Of a stretch of 38,193 nt of DNA, positions 30,522-38,193 are shown piece after piece (the stretch's first letter is position 1; every line of letters starts with the position of its first letter). Made by a program: the position numbers and the translations under genes. A model generated the notes under the pieces. It saw only the letters and a program-made list of their open reading frames with translations. It did not search any database and was not told where the DNA came from. Source of the stretch: Microtetraspora malaysiensis (lineage in GTDB: Bacteria > Actinomycetota > Actinomycetes > Streptosporangiales > Streptosporangiaceae); contig NZ_BBYJ01000046.1 in NCBI RefSeq assembly GCF_001528665.1, forward strand, positions 1-38,193, given 5' to 3'.

Positions 30522-31022
30522 GCAGGACAAAGAGCCTCTGACCAGCAGAGATGCCGGTCGGGGGCTTCTTCGTTTCTTGATCCGTGAGTACCCGGGATTT
30601 CCCCCGTTCCCCGTGGGATATGGCGCGGGTGTGGCACGCGATCAAGCCTGAAACCTTGGCGCGGACGCGCGCACCTTACCTTCCTGATCATCCCGTTTGC
30701 CTTGACCCACCGCGGAGCGGCAGCGGGCCGGCGACGGAGGGGCAAGCCCGTCTTCGCGTGTCCGTCAGCTGGTCCCCGTTCCTCCGTCATGGGACGCCAA
30801 GGGGCACAGACGGCCTTGAGCCGTAGGAGCTGGTCTGCTGGGCCTGCCTGGGTCGTGGCGGGCGGGATGATCAGGCTTCCACCTCAGCCAGCTACGGACA
30901 TGGCTCACCGGGCGGGCGATCATCCCGGAGCCGAGGCCCCCGCCGGAGGCTCAGGTTCAACGAGGCGGTGAGCGGGCGGCTACTTCCACAAGTAGTCGTA
31001 GCGTGGTGGGGCTGGGCTGAAG
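30522..31022. other. Intergenic region upstream of IS66 transposase
   Basis: No gene is supported. The short plus-strand ORFs here (about 30584-30970) have no recognisable domain. The left end of the IS66 element must lie here but I cannot place its inverted repeat. Confidence 0.4.
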
Positions 31023-32372
31023 ATGAACTCGACGAACTCCTCGTTGCCACCGTCATCGGACCAGATGACCCGATCGCGGCCCACATCACTGCGGCAGAAG
31101 ACCGGCCGCAAGCCGGGCAAGGCCGCCGGTGAGGGCGGGGCGGCGCTGGCGTTCAAGGTTCCCGATGTTGAACATGACTGGTATCCGGCGTCCTGCCGGG
31201 GCTGTGGCGCAGATCTGGCCGATGCCGCCGAGGCCGGGGTAGTCTGCCGTCAGGTGCACGAGCTTCCCGAGCCGACGGTCACGGTCACCGAACATCGGAT
31301 GCACAAGCGCCGCTGCCGGTGTGGGTGCGTGACGACCGCGCCCAGCCCGGCGGGGGTGGACGCTCCGGTTTCCTATGGTCCGGCGCTGCGGGCGCTGGCG
31401 GTCTACCTGGTGGTCTTCCAGCTGCTGCCGATCGCCCGCACGGCCGAGCTGATCAGTGACCTGACCGGCGCCACGGTGTCGGAAGGCTGGATCGTGAACG
31501 TGCTGGCCGAGGCACACGACGAACTCGCCGAGATCGACCGGACCATCAAGACCCTGATCACCCTGTCGCATGTGGTGCACGCCGACGAGACGTCGATGAA
31601 ACTGTCCGGCCGTGGGGTTTCGGGCGGTAAGGGCTGGCTGCATGTGGCCGCCACCACAGCCCTGACCTCCTACCACGCGCACGTCAGCCGCGGGTTGAAA
31701 GCGGTGCGCGAGCATGGCGTGCTGCCGGTGTTCGCCGGGGTTGTCGTGCATGACAGCCTGTCGATGTACGACTCGGCCAAATTCGCTGGCCCTGCCGACG
31801 AGCAGGGCCCGTCGATCGCCTCCGCCTTCGTCCACCAGCTCTGCGGGGCGCACATCTGCCGGGAGTTGGTCGCCGCCGCTGAGCGGCATCCCGGTCAGTA
31901 TTGGCCCGAGCAGGCCAAACGCGCTCTTTATGTGTTGAATCAGGCCGCGCATACCGCCCGTGAGAAGGGCGGAGGGGTGATCGCGGCCGAGGTTCTCGCC
32001 GAACAGACCCGCTTGTTCCGACAAGCAGTGCGGGCCGGGTTGGCCGATCATCCCCGCGACCATTATCGGCGGGAGCAGACCAAGACCCGCAACCTGCTGG
32101 AACGTCTGCGAGACCGGGAAGACGACATCTTGCGGTTCACCCGCGATCTTGCGGTGCCCTTCACGAACAACCGGGCGGAGGGTGATCTCCGCATGGCCAA
32201 GACCAAGGTCAAGGTCTCCGGCGCCATGCGCACCATGACTGGGCTCAAGCAGTTCGCACGGATCCGTGGCTACATCTCCTCCGCGCGCAAGAACGGTGTG
32301 ACCGCCTGGGCCGCTCTCTGCGGCCTGTTCAACGGAAATCCCTGGCGTCCGAGCCTGATTCAGGCCACCTGA
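31023..32372 (+). CDS. IS66-family transposase
   Basis: This 449-aa transposase has the IS66 layout: N-terminal NSSLPPSSD segment with GRKPG, a zinc-binding cysteine region (CRGCGADL, then RCRCGCVTT), and the DDE core with Asp in VVHADETSMKL, Asp in VVVHDSLSMYD and Glu in FTNNRAEGDLRMAK. The usual small companion genes tnpA and tnpB are absent, as in many actinomycete copies. CCTGAGCAGTTAC at 32383-32395 may be the right inverted repeat. It cuts the gene that follows. Confidence 0.9.
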   Translation: MNSTNSSLPPSSDQMTRSRPTSLRQKTGRKPGKAAGEGGAALAFKVPDVEHDWYPASCRGCGADLADAAEAGVVCRQVHELPEPTVTVTEHRMHKRRCRCGCVTTAPSPAGVDAPVSYGPALRALAVYLVVFQLLPIARTAELISDLTGATVSEGWIVNVLAEAHDELAEIDRTIKTLITLSHVVHADETSMKLSGRGVSGGKGWLHVAATTALTSYHAHVSRGLKAVREHGVLPVFAGVVVHDSLSMYDSAKFAGPADEQGPSIASAFVHQLCGAHICRELVAAAERHPGQYWPEQAKRALYVLNQAAHTAREKGGGVIAAEVLAEQTRLFRQAVRAGLADHPRDHYRREQTKTRNLLERLRDREDDILRFTRDLAVPFTNNRAEGDLRMAKTKVKVSGAMRTMTGLKQFARIRGYISSARKNGVTAWAALCGLFNGNPWRPSLIQAT

Positions 32373-32408
32373 TCACGAAGAACCTGAGCAGTTACTGGTT
32401 TCCGACTG

Positions 32409-32762
32409 GAGCCTCAAGAGTTCATCATTGACCCTTCGCACTACCGCGTTTCCGCGACCGAGCGGGAGCGACTCGACCGCCGCTTGGGTGAAACCGCCCT
32501 CACCGACCTTGAGCAGGGATATCAGGCTCCAACTGGATGGTGGTACGTCGTCGCGACAGCGATTCTCATCGCTCTCGCCGGCGCACTGTTCGCAACCCGC
32601 TCAGCCGGTTCGGAACGCATATTGCTACGGATCAGCGGCGGCTCCGCCGCGACTCTGCGATTCCTCGTCACCTGTCGAGCAGCCGTCAGCATGGCATGTG
32701 GAACGGCGATCGGCGCCGTCGCCGGGTGCGTCGTCGGCCTGCGCCTGATCTCACAGCGATAG
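32409..32762 (+). pseudogene. Membrane protein, 5' truncated by IS66
   Basis: The frame is open from just after the IS66 right end, FIIDPSHYRVSATERERLDR, and continues to two membrane helices (YVVATAILIALAGALFA and CGTAIGAVAGCVVGL). No start codon precedes it, so its 5' end has been lost to the insertion. Family unknown. Confidence 0.45.
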
Positions 32763-32995
32763 CGACAGGCGGCGATCATGATGGTGTCGTCGTTGACGCG
32801 GCAGACGAGCCGGTCCAGGTGGTAGCGGATGGTGGCGAGCGCGTCGGCGGGATCGCGAACGCCGAGCAGCAGTTCGCCACCGAGGCCGTCGATCATGGCG
32901 AACAGCGTGACGGCCTCGCGGACCGGATCCAGTTCGGGTCGGAGCTCACCGTCACGCAGCCCCTGTTCGATCAGCTCGGTCACCCGCTCACGCAC
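32763..32995 (-). pseudogene. TetR-family regulator C-terminal fragment
   Basis: The frame reads VTELIEQGLRDGELRPELDP, REAVTLFAMIDGLGGELLLG and ALATIRYHLDRLV, the ligand-binding C-terminus of a TetR regulator. The N-terminal HTH is absent: homology stops at 32995, where a glycosyltransferase fragment begins in the opposite direction. Confidence 0.65.
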
Positions 32996-32999
32996 ACAT

Positions 33000-33717
33000 C
33001 AACCCCACGCTCGGCCTGGCCACCGAACTGGTGACGCGCGGGCACCACGTCACGTACGCCACCACCGAGGTGAACGCGCCGCGGGTGGCCGAGACCGGCG
33101 CCGAGATCGTCCCCTGGACCTACGCCTGGGACTCGCTCTCTCTGGACGACGTGCCGCAGATGCACGGCAAGGAGCTCATCCGGGCCATGGGCCTCCTGCT
33201 GGACGAGACCAGACCCTGGCCGCATTGCCCCAGCCAGCTCGACCACGGCCGGCGCCCTGACCTGGTCGTCCACGACGGCCCGCTGTGCTGGTGGGGCCGG
33301 ATGCTGGCGGCCCGCTGGCGGGTGCCCTCCATCGAGACCTGGCCGAACCTGGTCAGCAACGAACACCGGTCGATGAACCGCGAGTACACCACCTTCAACC
33401 CCGTCAGCTTCCGCTTCCTGCGCGTGGTCCTGCGCCTCAACCGCCTCCTGCGCGCAGAAGGGCTCGGCGACCTGCAGGCGTTCATGCGGGGCGACCGGGC
33501 CGCGATACGGCTGGTGATGCTGCCCAGGGCGTTCCAGTACGCGGGGCAGACGTTCGGCGACGGCTTCGCCTTCGTCGGGCCGGGCCTGACCGGACGCGCC
33601 TACCAGGGCGAGTGGGAACCGCCGGGCGACGGGCTGCCGATGGTGGCGGTGCCGCAGATGGCCGAGCAGCGGGCCAACGCCGACCGCATCGCCGGGCATT
33701 CCAGGGTTATCCCTTGA
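33000..33717 (+). pseudogene. Macrolide-type glycosyltransferase, deleted at both N-terminus and centre
   Basis: The frame begins INPTLGLATELVTRGHHVTY, the first helix of OleD/Mgt-type glycosyltransferases without the first strand, and continues normally to GEWEPPGDG. It then jumps to GLPMVAVPQMAEQRANADRI, a segment that lies much later in the family, omitting most of the nucleotide-sugar-binding domain, and ends shortly after. The product would be inactive. Paired with the TetR relic it suggests a former regulator-resistance locus. Confidence 0.75.
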
Positions 33718-33792
33718 GGAGAATACGGATCTTGAACAGCTGGAGGTGAACGCCCGAGTATCGAGCCGCACCCTGCGAATCGGAGTTCCCTC

Positions 33793-34671
33793 ATGCGCAA
33801 ATTCCTCGGCCATCCGCTGTCTCAGGCGTTCACCCTGCTGATCGTGGTGCTGGCCGTCTTCTTCGCCCTCCAGGCCGTCCTGGCCGCGGCCCTGCAGATC
33901 GGGCCCGATGGTCTTTCTCCGGCCTTGGGGTTGCTGCTGGGCCTGGCGGGGGTGGTGGCGGCGCTGGTCAGCATCCCGCTGGCCCGGCGGATGGAGGGTA
34001 CGTCGCTCGCGGGCATCGGCTTCCCGGCCAAGAACGCGATCCCCCACCTTCTGAGCGGTCTGGCGATCGGTGCGGCGGTTCAGGCGTCGGTGTTCGGGAT
34101 CATGGCCCTGGCGGGCTGGTACACCGTCTCGGCGGTCACGGTGAACGTCGGATCGCTCGCCACCATGACGGTGCTCGCCCTGTGCGTCGCCTTCTGGGAG
34201 GAATGGGCCTTTCGCGGCGTGCTGCTGCGGCTGCCGGAGAAGGCTCTGGGCTCCTGGTGGGCGCTCGCGCTCAGCGCGGTGGTCTTCGGGCTCCTCCACG
34301 CGCCCAACGCCAACGCCACCGCCATGACGCTGATCGGCATCGCCGTGGCGGGCGGGCTCGTCCTCGGCGGCGGTTTCCTGCTGACCGGCTCGCTGTGGCT
34401 GCCCATCGGCATCCACACCGGCTGGAACCTGTTCGAGAGCTCGGTGTTCGGGGCGGGATCGACCGGTGCCGGCGCGATCAGCGAGACCCCGTTGCTGCGC
34501 GGGCATGTCGACGGCCCGCAGTTGTGGACCGGCAGCGGCCCCGGCGACCTGGAGTCCGGGCTCGTCCTCATCCTGGTCAGCGCGGCCGTGGGGACCGTCC
34601 TCCTCACCCTGGCCGCGAAGGCGGGACGCATCCGGACGCCGCGCCGGAAGCCGGTCGCGGTTACCGTGTGA
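33793..34671 (+). CDS. CPBP-family intramembrane metalloprotease
   Basis: This 292-aa protein has several membrane helices and the CPBP (CAAX protease/bacteriocin-processing) motifs: EEWAFRG (EExxxR), FGLLHAPN and GIHTGWNLFES. These residues form the intramembrane active site. The stop overlaps the GTG of the response regulator (GTGA). Its substrate is unknown; coupling to a two-component system suggests it is a co-transcribed output or sensor-linked protease. Confidence 0.85.
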   Translation: MRKFLGHPLSQAFTLLIVVLAVFFALQAVLAAALQIGPDGLSPALGLLLGLAGVVAALVSIPLARRMEGTSLAGIGFPAKNAIPHLLSGLAIGAAVQASVFGIMALAGWYTVSAVTVNVGSLATMTVLALCVAFWEEWAFRGVLLRLPEKALGSWWALALSAVVFGLLHAPNANATAMTLIGIAVAGGLVLGGGFLLTGSLWLPIGIHTGWNLFESSVFGAGSTGAGAISETPLLRGHVDGPQLWTGSGPGDLESGLVLILVSAAVGTVLLTLAAKAGRIRTPRRKPVAVTV

Positions 34672-35318
34672 TCGTGCAGGTGATGATCGCGGACGACTCC
34701 GCGTTGTTCCGCGAGGGCATGGCCGCTCTTCTGGAACGCGCGGGGTTCACCGTCACCGGTCTGGCGGGCGACGGGCAGACGCTGGCGCGGCTGGTCCGGG
34801 CCCGCCCGCCCGAGGTGGCGGTCGTGGACATCCGCATGCCGCCCACCTACACGGTCGAAGGGCTGGAGCTGGCCGTCCGGCTGCGCCGGGAGCATCCGTC
34901 CGTCGCGGTGCTGCTCCTGTCCAACCATGTGGAAACCCACTACGCGGGAGAGCTCTTCGGCGCCACCCCGTACCGGACGGGCTACCTGCTGAAGGATCAG
35001 GTCGGGGCACCGGACGAGCTGGCCGACGCGCTGCGCCGCGTGGCGGCCGGGCAGACCGTGCTCGACCCTGCCGTGGTCGCGCAGTTGGTGTCCCGGCCCC
35101 GTGAACCCGGCCCGCTCGACCGGCTCAGCCCGCGCGAGCGGGAAGTGCTCGCCCTCGTCGCGGAGGGCAGATCGAACCAGGGCATCGCGGCCCTGCTCGG
35201 GCTCACGCAGAAGACGGTCGAAGGGTACGTACGCGGCGTCTTCGGCAAGCTCGGCCTAGCGGACGCGACCGCCGACAACCGGCGGGTTCTGGCCGTACTC
35301 CGATACCTGCGCGGGTAA
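34668..35318 (+). CDS. NarL/LuxR-family response regulator
   Basis: This 216-aa protein has a receiver domain (MIADDSALFREGMAALLERA; phosphorylated Asp in VAVVDIRMPP; YLLKDQ conserved Lys) and a C-terminal LuxR HTH (LSPREREVLALVAEGRSN, then LTQKTVEGYVRGVFGKLGL). GTG 34668 overlaps the protease stop. Its 3' end overlaps the convergent kinase gene by 63 bp. Cognate kinase is the 35256-36671 protein. Confidence 0.92.
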   Translation: MIVQVMIADDSALFREGMAALLERAGFTVTGLAGDGQTLARLVRARPPEVAVVDIRMPPTYTVEGLELAVRLRREHPSVAVLLLSNHVETHYAGELFGATPYRTGYLLKDQVGAPDELADALRRVAAGQTVLDPAVVAQLVSRPREPGPLDRLSPREREVLALVAEGRSNQGIAALLGLTQKTVEGYVRGVFGKLGLADATADNRRVLAVLRYLRG

Positions 35319-36671
35319 CACGGCCCGTACGGTGGTCCCGGCCCCAGGCGGGCTGTGCACGGACAGTGTGCCCCCGCACGCTACCACCCTGTCGGCCAGG
35401 CCGCGCAGACCTCCCCCGAACACGGCACCCCCACATCCGTCATCGGTCACCTCCACGGTCAACAGGCCCTTCCCCAGCACGGCGGCGATCTTCACGGTCG
35501 CCGGGCGGGCGTGCCTGCTCGCGTTGGCCAGCGCTTCAGCGGCCACGAAGTACGCGGTGCGCTCGACCAGCGGCGCCGGCCGTACGGGCAGAGCCGCCCG
35601 TACCTGAACGGGCAGGGCGGCCCGCTCGGCCAGGGAGCCGAGCGCGGGACCCAGACCCGCCTCGGCCAGCACCGCCGGGAACGTGCCGCGGGCCAGCTCC
35701 CGCAGCTCCTCCAAGGCCCGGCCCAGCTCGGCGACCGCCTGACCGAGGCGGGCCGGCTCGTCGCGCGCCAGCCCCAGCAACAGCCGCACGTTGACCAGCC
35801 GCTGCTGGGCGCCGTCATGGAGGTCACGCTCGATCCGGCGCCTGGCCTCGTCACCCGCGTCGAGAAGTTCGGCCATCCGGCGCGCCGCCTCCCTGCGGCC
35901 GAGCGCGACACGGTAGGCCAGCGGCCAGACGATGAAACCCAGCACGACCAGGCTGTCCGGCAACCCGCCGGTGAAGTGGACCGCGAGCCCGCCGGCCCGC
36001 GCCAGGTTGCCCGTCTCGTACACCAGCACCAGCAGCATGAGCGTCAGCCCGGAGAACATGACGGCGGTGTCGCGTTCCGGCCGTGGCAGCCGTACCCACC
36101 GCAGGTACACCGCCGCCGACAGCGCGACCGCGTATCCGCCGGCCATCGTCATCCCGACCAGGGCCAGCGGTCTGCCCCCTGTGACCAGGCCGAACGCCTG
36201 AGCGAGGCAGAGGCACTCCCCGCCGGACGGCTCCCCGTACGCCATCGACATCGCGCCGGACAGAAGCGGCACCGCGTATCCGAGCGCCACCACCCCCCGG
36301 CGGATCGGCGTGCCGGCGCGGCCATGCGGCAGCACGACCATCGCGTGCCCGAGCAGTCCGTGCTGGAGGGCCGGCGCCGCTGCTCCCAGTGCCATGGCCG
36401 CGGGTACGTTCGCGTAACCGGCCCCCGAGGCCAGCCACATCACCCCGCTCCACGCCAGCAACGATCCCACCGGGCTGTCCGGCCATCGTGTCCTCGCCCA
36501 CAGGCCGGCCGTCACCGCGGCGGCCCCGGCCGCGTATCCCATGAACAGCAGCGGGATCTTCGGCCCCGCGAACTCCGCACCGAGCATGGCCACTGTTCCC
36601 AGGGCGGCGAGCACGACCGCGAGCAGGATGATCAGCCTGTGCACCCGACCATTGTGGGGCTTATCCGACAT
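35256..36671 (-). CDS. Sensor histidine kinase (HisKA_3)
   Basis: This 471-aa kinase has a large N-terminal membrane domain of about eight to ten helices, the dimerisation/phosphoacceptor segment RRIERDLHDGAQQRLVNVRL with the His, and an HATPase domain (ALANASRHA, VEVTDDGCGG, GGGLRGLADRV). It is convergent with its partner regulator and overlaps it by 63 bp at the 3' ends. The stimulus is unknown. The start is uncertain because the frame is open upstream into a SEC-C fragment; GTG at about 36644 is an alternative. Confidence 0.88.
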   Translation of the reverse strand: MSDKPHNGRVHRLIILLAVVLAALGTVAMLGAEFAGPKIPLLFMGYAAGAAAVTAGLWARTRWPDSPVGSLLAWSGVMWLASGAGYANVPAAMALGAAAPALQHGLLGHAMVVLPHGRAGTPIRRGVVALGYAVPLLSGAMSMAYGEPSGGECLCLAQAFGLVTGGRPLALVGMTMAGGYAVALSAAVYLRWVRLPRPERDTAVMFSGLTLMLLVLVYETGNLARAGGLAVHFTGGLPDSLVVLGFIVWPLAYRVALGRREAARRMAELLDAGDEARRRIERDLHDGAQQRLVNVRLLLGLARDEPARLGQAVAELGRALEELRELARGTFPAVLAEAGLGPALGSLAERAALPVQVRAALPVRPAPLVERTAYFVAAEALANASRHARPATVKIAAVLGKGLLTVEVTDDGCGGAVFGGGLRGLADRVVACGGTLSVHSPPGAGTTVRAVLPAQVSEYGQNPPVVGGRVR

Positions 36672-36679
36672 TTCCCACA

Positions 36680-36880
36680 GGCGGTCCCGCGAGATGTTGA
36701 CCCGTCCGGAGGCCGAATTGACGCCGTGACAGCGTTGGACCTTCTTACCCGAACCGCATGGGCACGGGGCGTTGCGGTCTCGACCTTTGTATCGGGCGCG
36801 CGTGCGTTCGGAAGAACGTTTCAGGTTCTGCCGTAAGACTTTCGCTTGCGGGTGATCGGGGCGGTCTCTAGACAGTAAAT
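36680..36880 (-). pseudogene. SEC-C zinc-motif fragment fused in frame upstream of the kinase
   Basis: The minus-strand frame reads NAPCPCGSGKKVQRCHG, a typical SEC-C metal-binding motif (CxCxSGxxxxxCH) found at the C-termini of SecA and other proteins, preceded by RYKGRDR. It continues without a stop into the kinase ORF. The 5' part of the donor gene is missing, near the IS5 element at its right. It is probably a broken gene tail. Confidence 0.6.
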
Positions 36881-36921
36881 GCCGGAGGAGCAGCCGGACT
36901 AGGGCGCGTATTCAGTTGTGA

Positions 36922-37362
36922 TCAAGTGATGGTCCTGGTGAGGTCTTTGATCCAGATCATCGCGGCGCGAAGGTGGAGACCGGCGAGGTAGCTCTCAGGG
37001 GTCTTGTCGTAGCGGGTGGCGATGCCTCGCCAGGCCTTCAGCTTGTTGATCAGGCGCTCGACGTTGTTCCGCTCCTTGTAGAGGTCGGCGTCGTGGCTGA
37101 CGGGCCGACCGCCCTTGCTGCCCTTCTTCTTCCGGTTGGCAGCCTGGTCCTTCTTTTCCGGGATGACAGCCTCGATGCGGCGCTTGCGCAGGTAGGCGCG
37201 GTTGCCACGGGAGGAGTAGGCCTTGTCCCCGGCAACCGCGTCGGGCCGGGTGCGGGGGCGACCGACGGGCCCCCGAACTCGTATCTTCTTGAGCACGGGG
37301 ATGAACTGGGGACTGTCCGCGGCCTGCCCCGCGGTCAGGACGAACGCCAGCGGGCGGCACAT
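36922..37362 (-). CDS. IS5-family transposase, C-terminal ORF (OrfB)
   Basis: This ORF carries the DDE C-terminal half: AVAGDKAYSSRGNRAYLR with the second Asp, then NNVERLINKLKAWRGIATRY with the Glu (YREN-like ERxxNxLK). The coding frame continues upstream to about 37440 (LKAALLGRSRGGQTSKIHLA) without an ATG, so it is normally expressed as a frameshifted extension of OrfA. Confidence 0.88.
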   Translation of the reverse strand: MCRPLAFVLTAGQAADSPQFIPVLKKIRVRGPVGRPRTRPDAVAGDKAYSSRGNRAYLRKRRIEAVIPEKKDQAANRKKKGSKGGRPVSHDADLYKERNNVERLINKLKAWRGIATRYDKTPESYLAGLHLRAAMIWIKDLTRTIT

Positions 37363-37427
37363 GCGGTCGGTGGCAAGGTGGATCTTGCTGGTCTGCCCGC
37401 CCCTCGATCGTCCGAGCAGGGCAGCTT

Positions 37428-37925
37428 TCAGTCGGAGTTTGTGCCGGCGCCGGATACGTCGCCGTTCTTCCCGTTCGGGGCCGTTTCCGTCATTCTGCTC
37501 TTCTTGTCCTTCCGGGCCGCCCCCTTTTCCCTGGCCTTCTCCTCCTGTTCGGCGGCCTTCTCCAGGGCGGTGACAACGTCCTGGCCGAGGTGCATCCCGG
37601 CAGCGTCGTGGTGGGCCCGGGCGGTGGTGGAGTCCACGCTGACGAGGGACACGTCCACCTCACCGCGTTTCGCGGCTTCCGCGATCAGGCCCTCCAACAA
37701 GGCTTCGAAGACGCCGGCGTCCCTCCACTGCCGGAAGCGGTTGTGGACGGTCGGCCAGGCGCCGAACTCCTTCGGCATCTCCCGCCACTGCGCGCCCGTC
37801 TTGAACCGCCAGATCACGCCCTCGAACTGCTGTCGCAGCCGCTCGGGGTACGGGCCGAACCCGCCGATTGGCAGGTACGGCTCGATGAACTCCCACTCTT
37901 CGTCTGTTAACTGGACTCGCGTCAC
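37428..37925 (-). CDS. IS5-family transposase, N-terminal ORF (OrfA)
   Basis: This 165-aa ORF starts MTRVQLTDEEWEFIEPYL and contains FKTGAQWREMPKEFG, WRDAGVFEALL and VSVDSTTARAHHDAAG, where the Asp of DST is the first DDE residue. It ends just after its overlap with the -1 frame that holds the rest of the enzyme. Confidence 0.9.
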   Translation of the reverse strand: MTRVQLTDEEWEFIEPYLPIGGFGPYPERLRQQFEGVIWRFKTGAQWREMPKEFGAWPTVHNRFRQWRDAGVFEALLEGLIAEAAKRGEVDVSLVSVDSTTARAHHDAAGMHLGQDVVTALEKAAEQEEKAREKGAARKDKKSRMTETAPNGKNGDVSGAGTNSD

Positions 37926-37999
37926 GCAAGACGGCCTATCGGATCAGGCTGAAGCGCGCCGGCTTCGGTGGAGGCTCGTTCCCTTGAGAGGATCGAGTC

Positions 38000-38193
38000 A
38001 TGGCAGCCAAGTCCCCCTATCCCGCAGAACTGCGTAAGCGCGCGGTGCGTATGGTCGCCGAGGTCCGCCCGGACTACCCGACCGAGTGGGCCGCGATCAA
38101 CGCCGTCGCCGCCAAACTCGGCATCGGCACCGCCGAGACGCTGCGCAAATGGATCCGTCAATCCCAGATCGACGAAGGCACCCGACCAGGCAC
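38000..38193 (+). CDS. IS3-family transposase OrfA, cut by window end
   Basis: The first 64 codons encode YPAELRKRAVRMVAEVRPDY and LGIGTAETLRKWIRQSQID, the N-terminal HTH of an IS3 OrfA. It differs in sequence from the left-hand IS3. The frame runs off the end of the window. Confidence 0.85.
   Translation, partial: MAAKSPYPAELRKRAVRMVAEVRPDYPTEWAAINAVAAKLGIGTAETLRKWIRQSQIDEGTRPG

Larger units (their letters stand above)
36903..37960 (-). mobile_element. IS5-family element
   Basis: Two overlapping minus-strand transposase ORFs lie within. Weak gapped inverted-repeat similarity (GGCGCG, TTCAG, TGATC) between 36903-36925 and the reverse complement of 37937-37960 suggests these ends, but I am not sure of the exact borders. 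Confidence 0.55.

Noticed and set aside
35355-36836. 493-aa plus-strand ORF
   Set aside because: Shadow of the histidine kinase, rich in Gln, His and Arg.

Overview
The window is very GC-rich, uses GTG starts and overlapping stop/start (GTGA, ATGA) operon joints, and carries gene families typical of actinomycetes (DUF397, PadR/HAAS pairs, XRE-plus-flavoprotein pairs, HisKA_3 kinases, WD40 proteins). This fits a Streptosporangiales-type actinomycete (Nonomuraea/Streptosporangium-like); the genus is inference. The window starts exactly at the left inverted repeat of one IS3 element and ends inside orfA of another, which suggests a contig bounded by repeats.

Layout. 1-2.7 kb: IS3 element inserted in the 3' end of a flavoprotein gene, next to a frameshifted XRE-type regulator and a tRNA-like minihelix. 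2.7-4.4 kb: small conserved protein, amidase-domain relic, first flavin monooxygenase. 4.5-11.7 kb: arsenic-response block with an ArsR carrying C-terminal cysteines; a five-gene operon (CC-tagged flavoprotein, small wHTH-like protein, MFS transporter, CC-type ArsR, ArsO-like monooxygenase); a 58-aa divergent gene; and a two-gene operon encoding an 82-aa peptide with four CCG motifs translationally coupled to an M28 peptidase. Nine matches to a TTNGA-N6-TCNAA dyad (exact or with one mismatch) sit in the control regions of these genes. 11.7-21.5 kb: a metal-resistance block (P-type ATPase with CmtR-like regulator, methyltransferase, arsC, acr3, arsR, ArsN1-like acetyltransferase) flanked by two mirror-image copies of a HAAS / PadR / DUF2306-like module.

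21.5-25.4 kb: IS3 relic, another PadR and membrane-protein pair, and broken MFS and LysR genes. 25.5-30.5 kb: WD40 membrane protein behind a perfect CRP-type palindrome, frameshifted DUF397 gene, lipoprotein, a small degenerate CRISPR-like array without cas genes, a DUF4241 protein and the 3' end of a tRNA (candidate att site). 30.5-38.2 kb: IS66 transposase, remains of a TetR regulator and a macrolide-type glycosyltransferase, CPBP protease with a response regulator and a convergent histidine kinase, IS5 transposase and the start of another IS3 element.

How the genes fit together: arsenate is reduced by ArsC and arsenite exported by Acr3; the flavoproteins, MFS pump and CCG peptide look like a second arsenic route under a CC-type ArsR and the shared operator; the acetyltransferase would protect against arsinothricin-like compounds. 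The most novel part is the operator-linked CCG peptide, coupled peptidase and CC-tagged flavoprotein set. Many truncated genes show repeated recombination around this accessory region.
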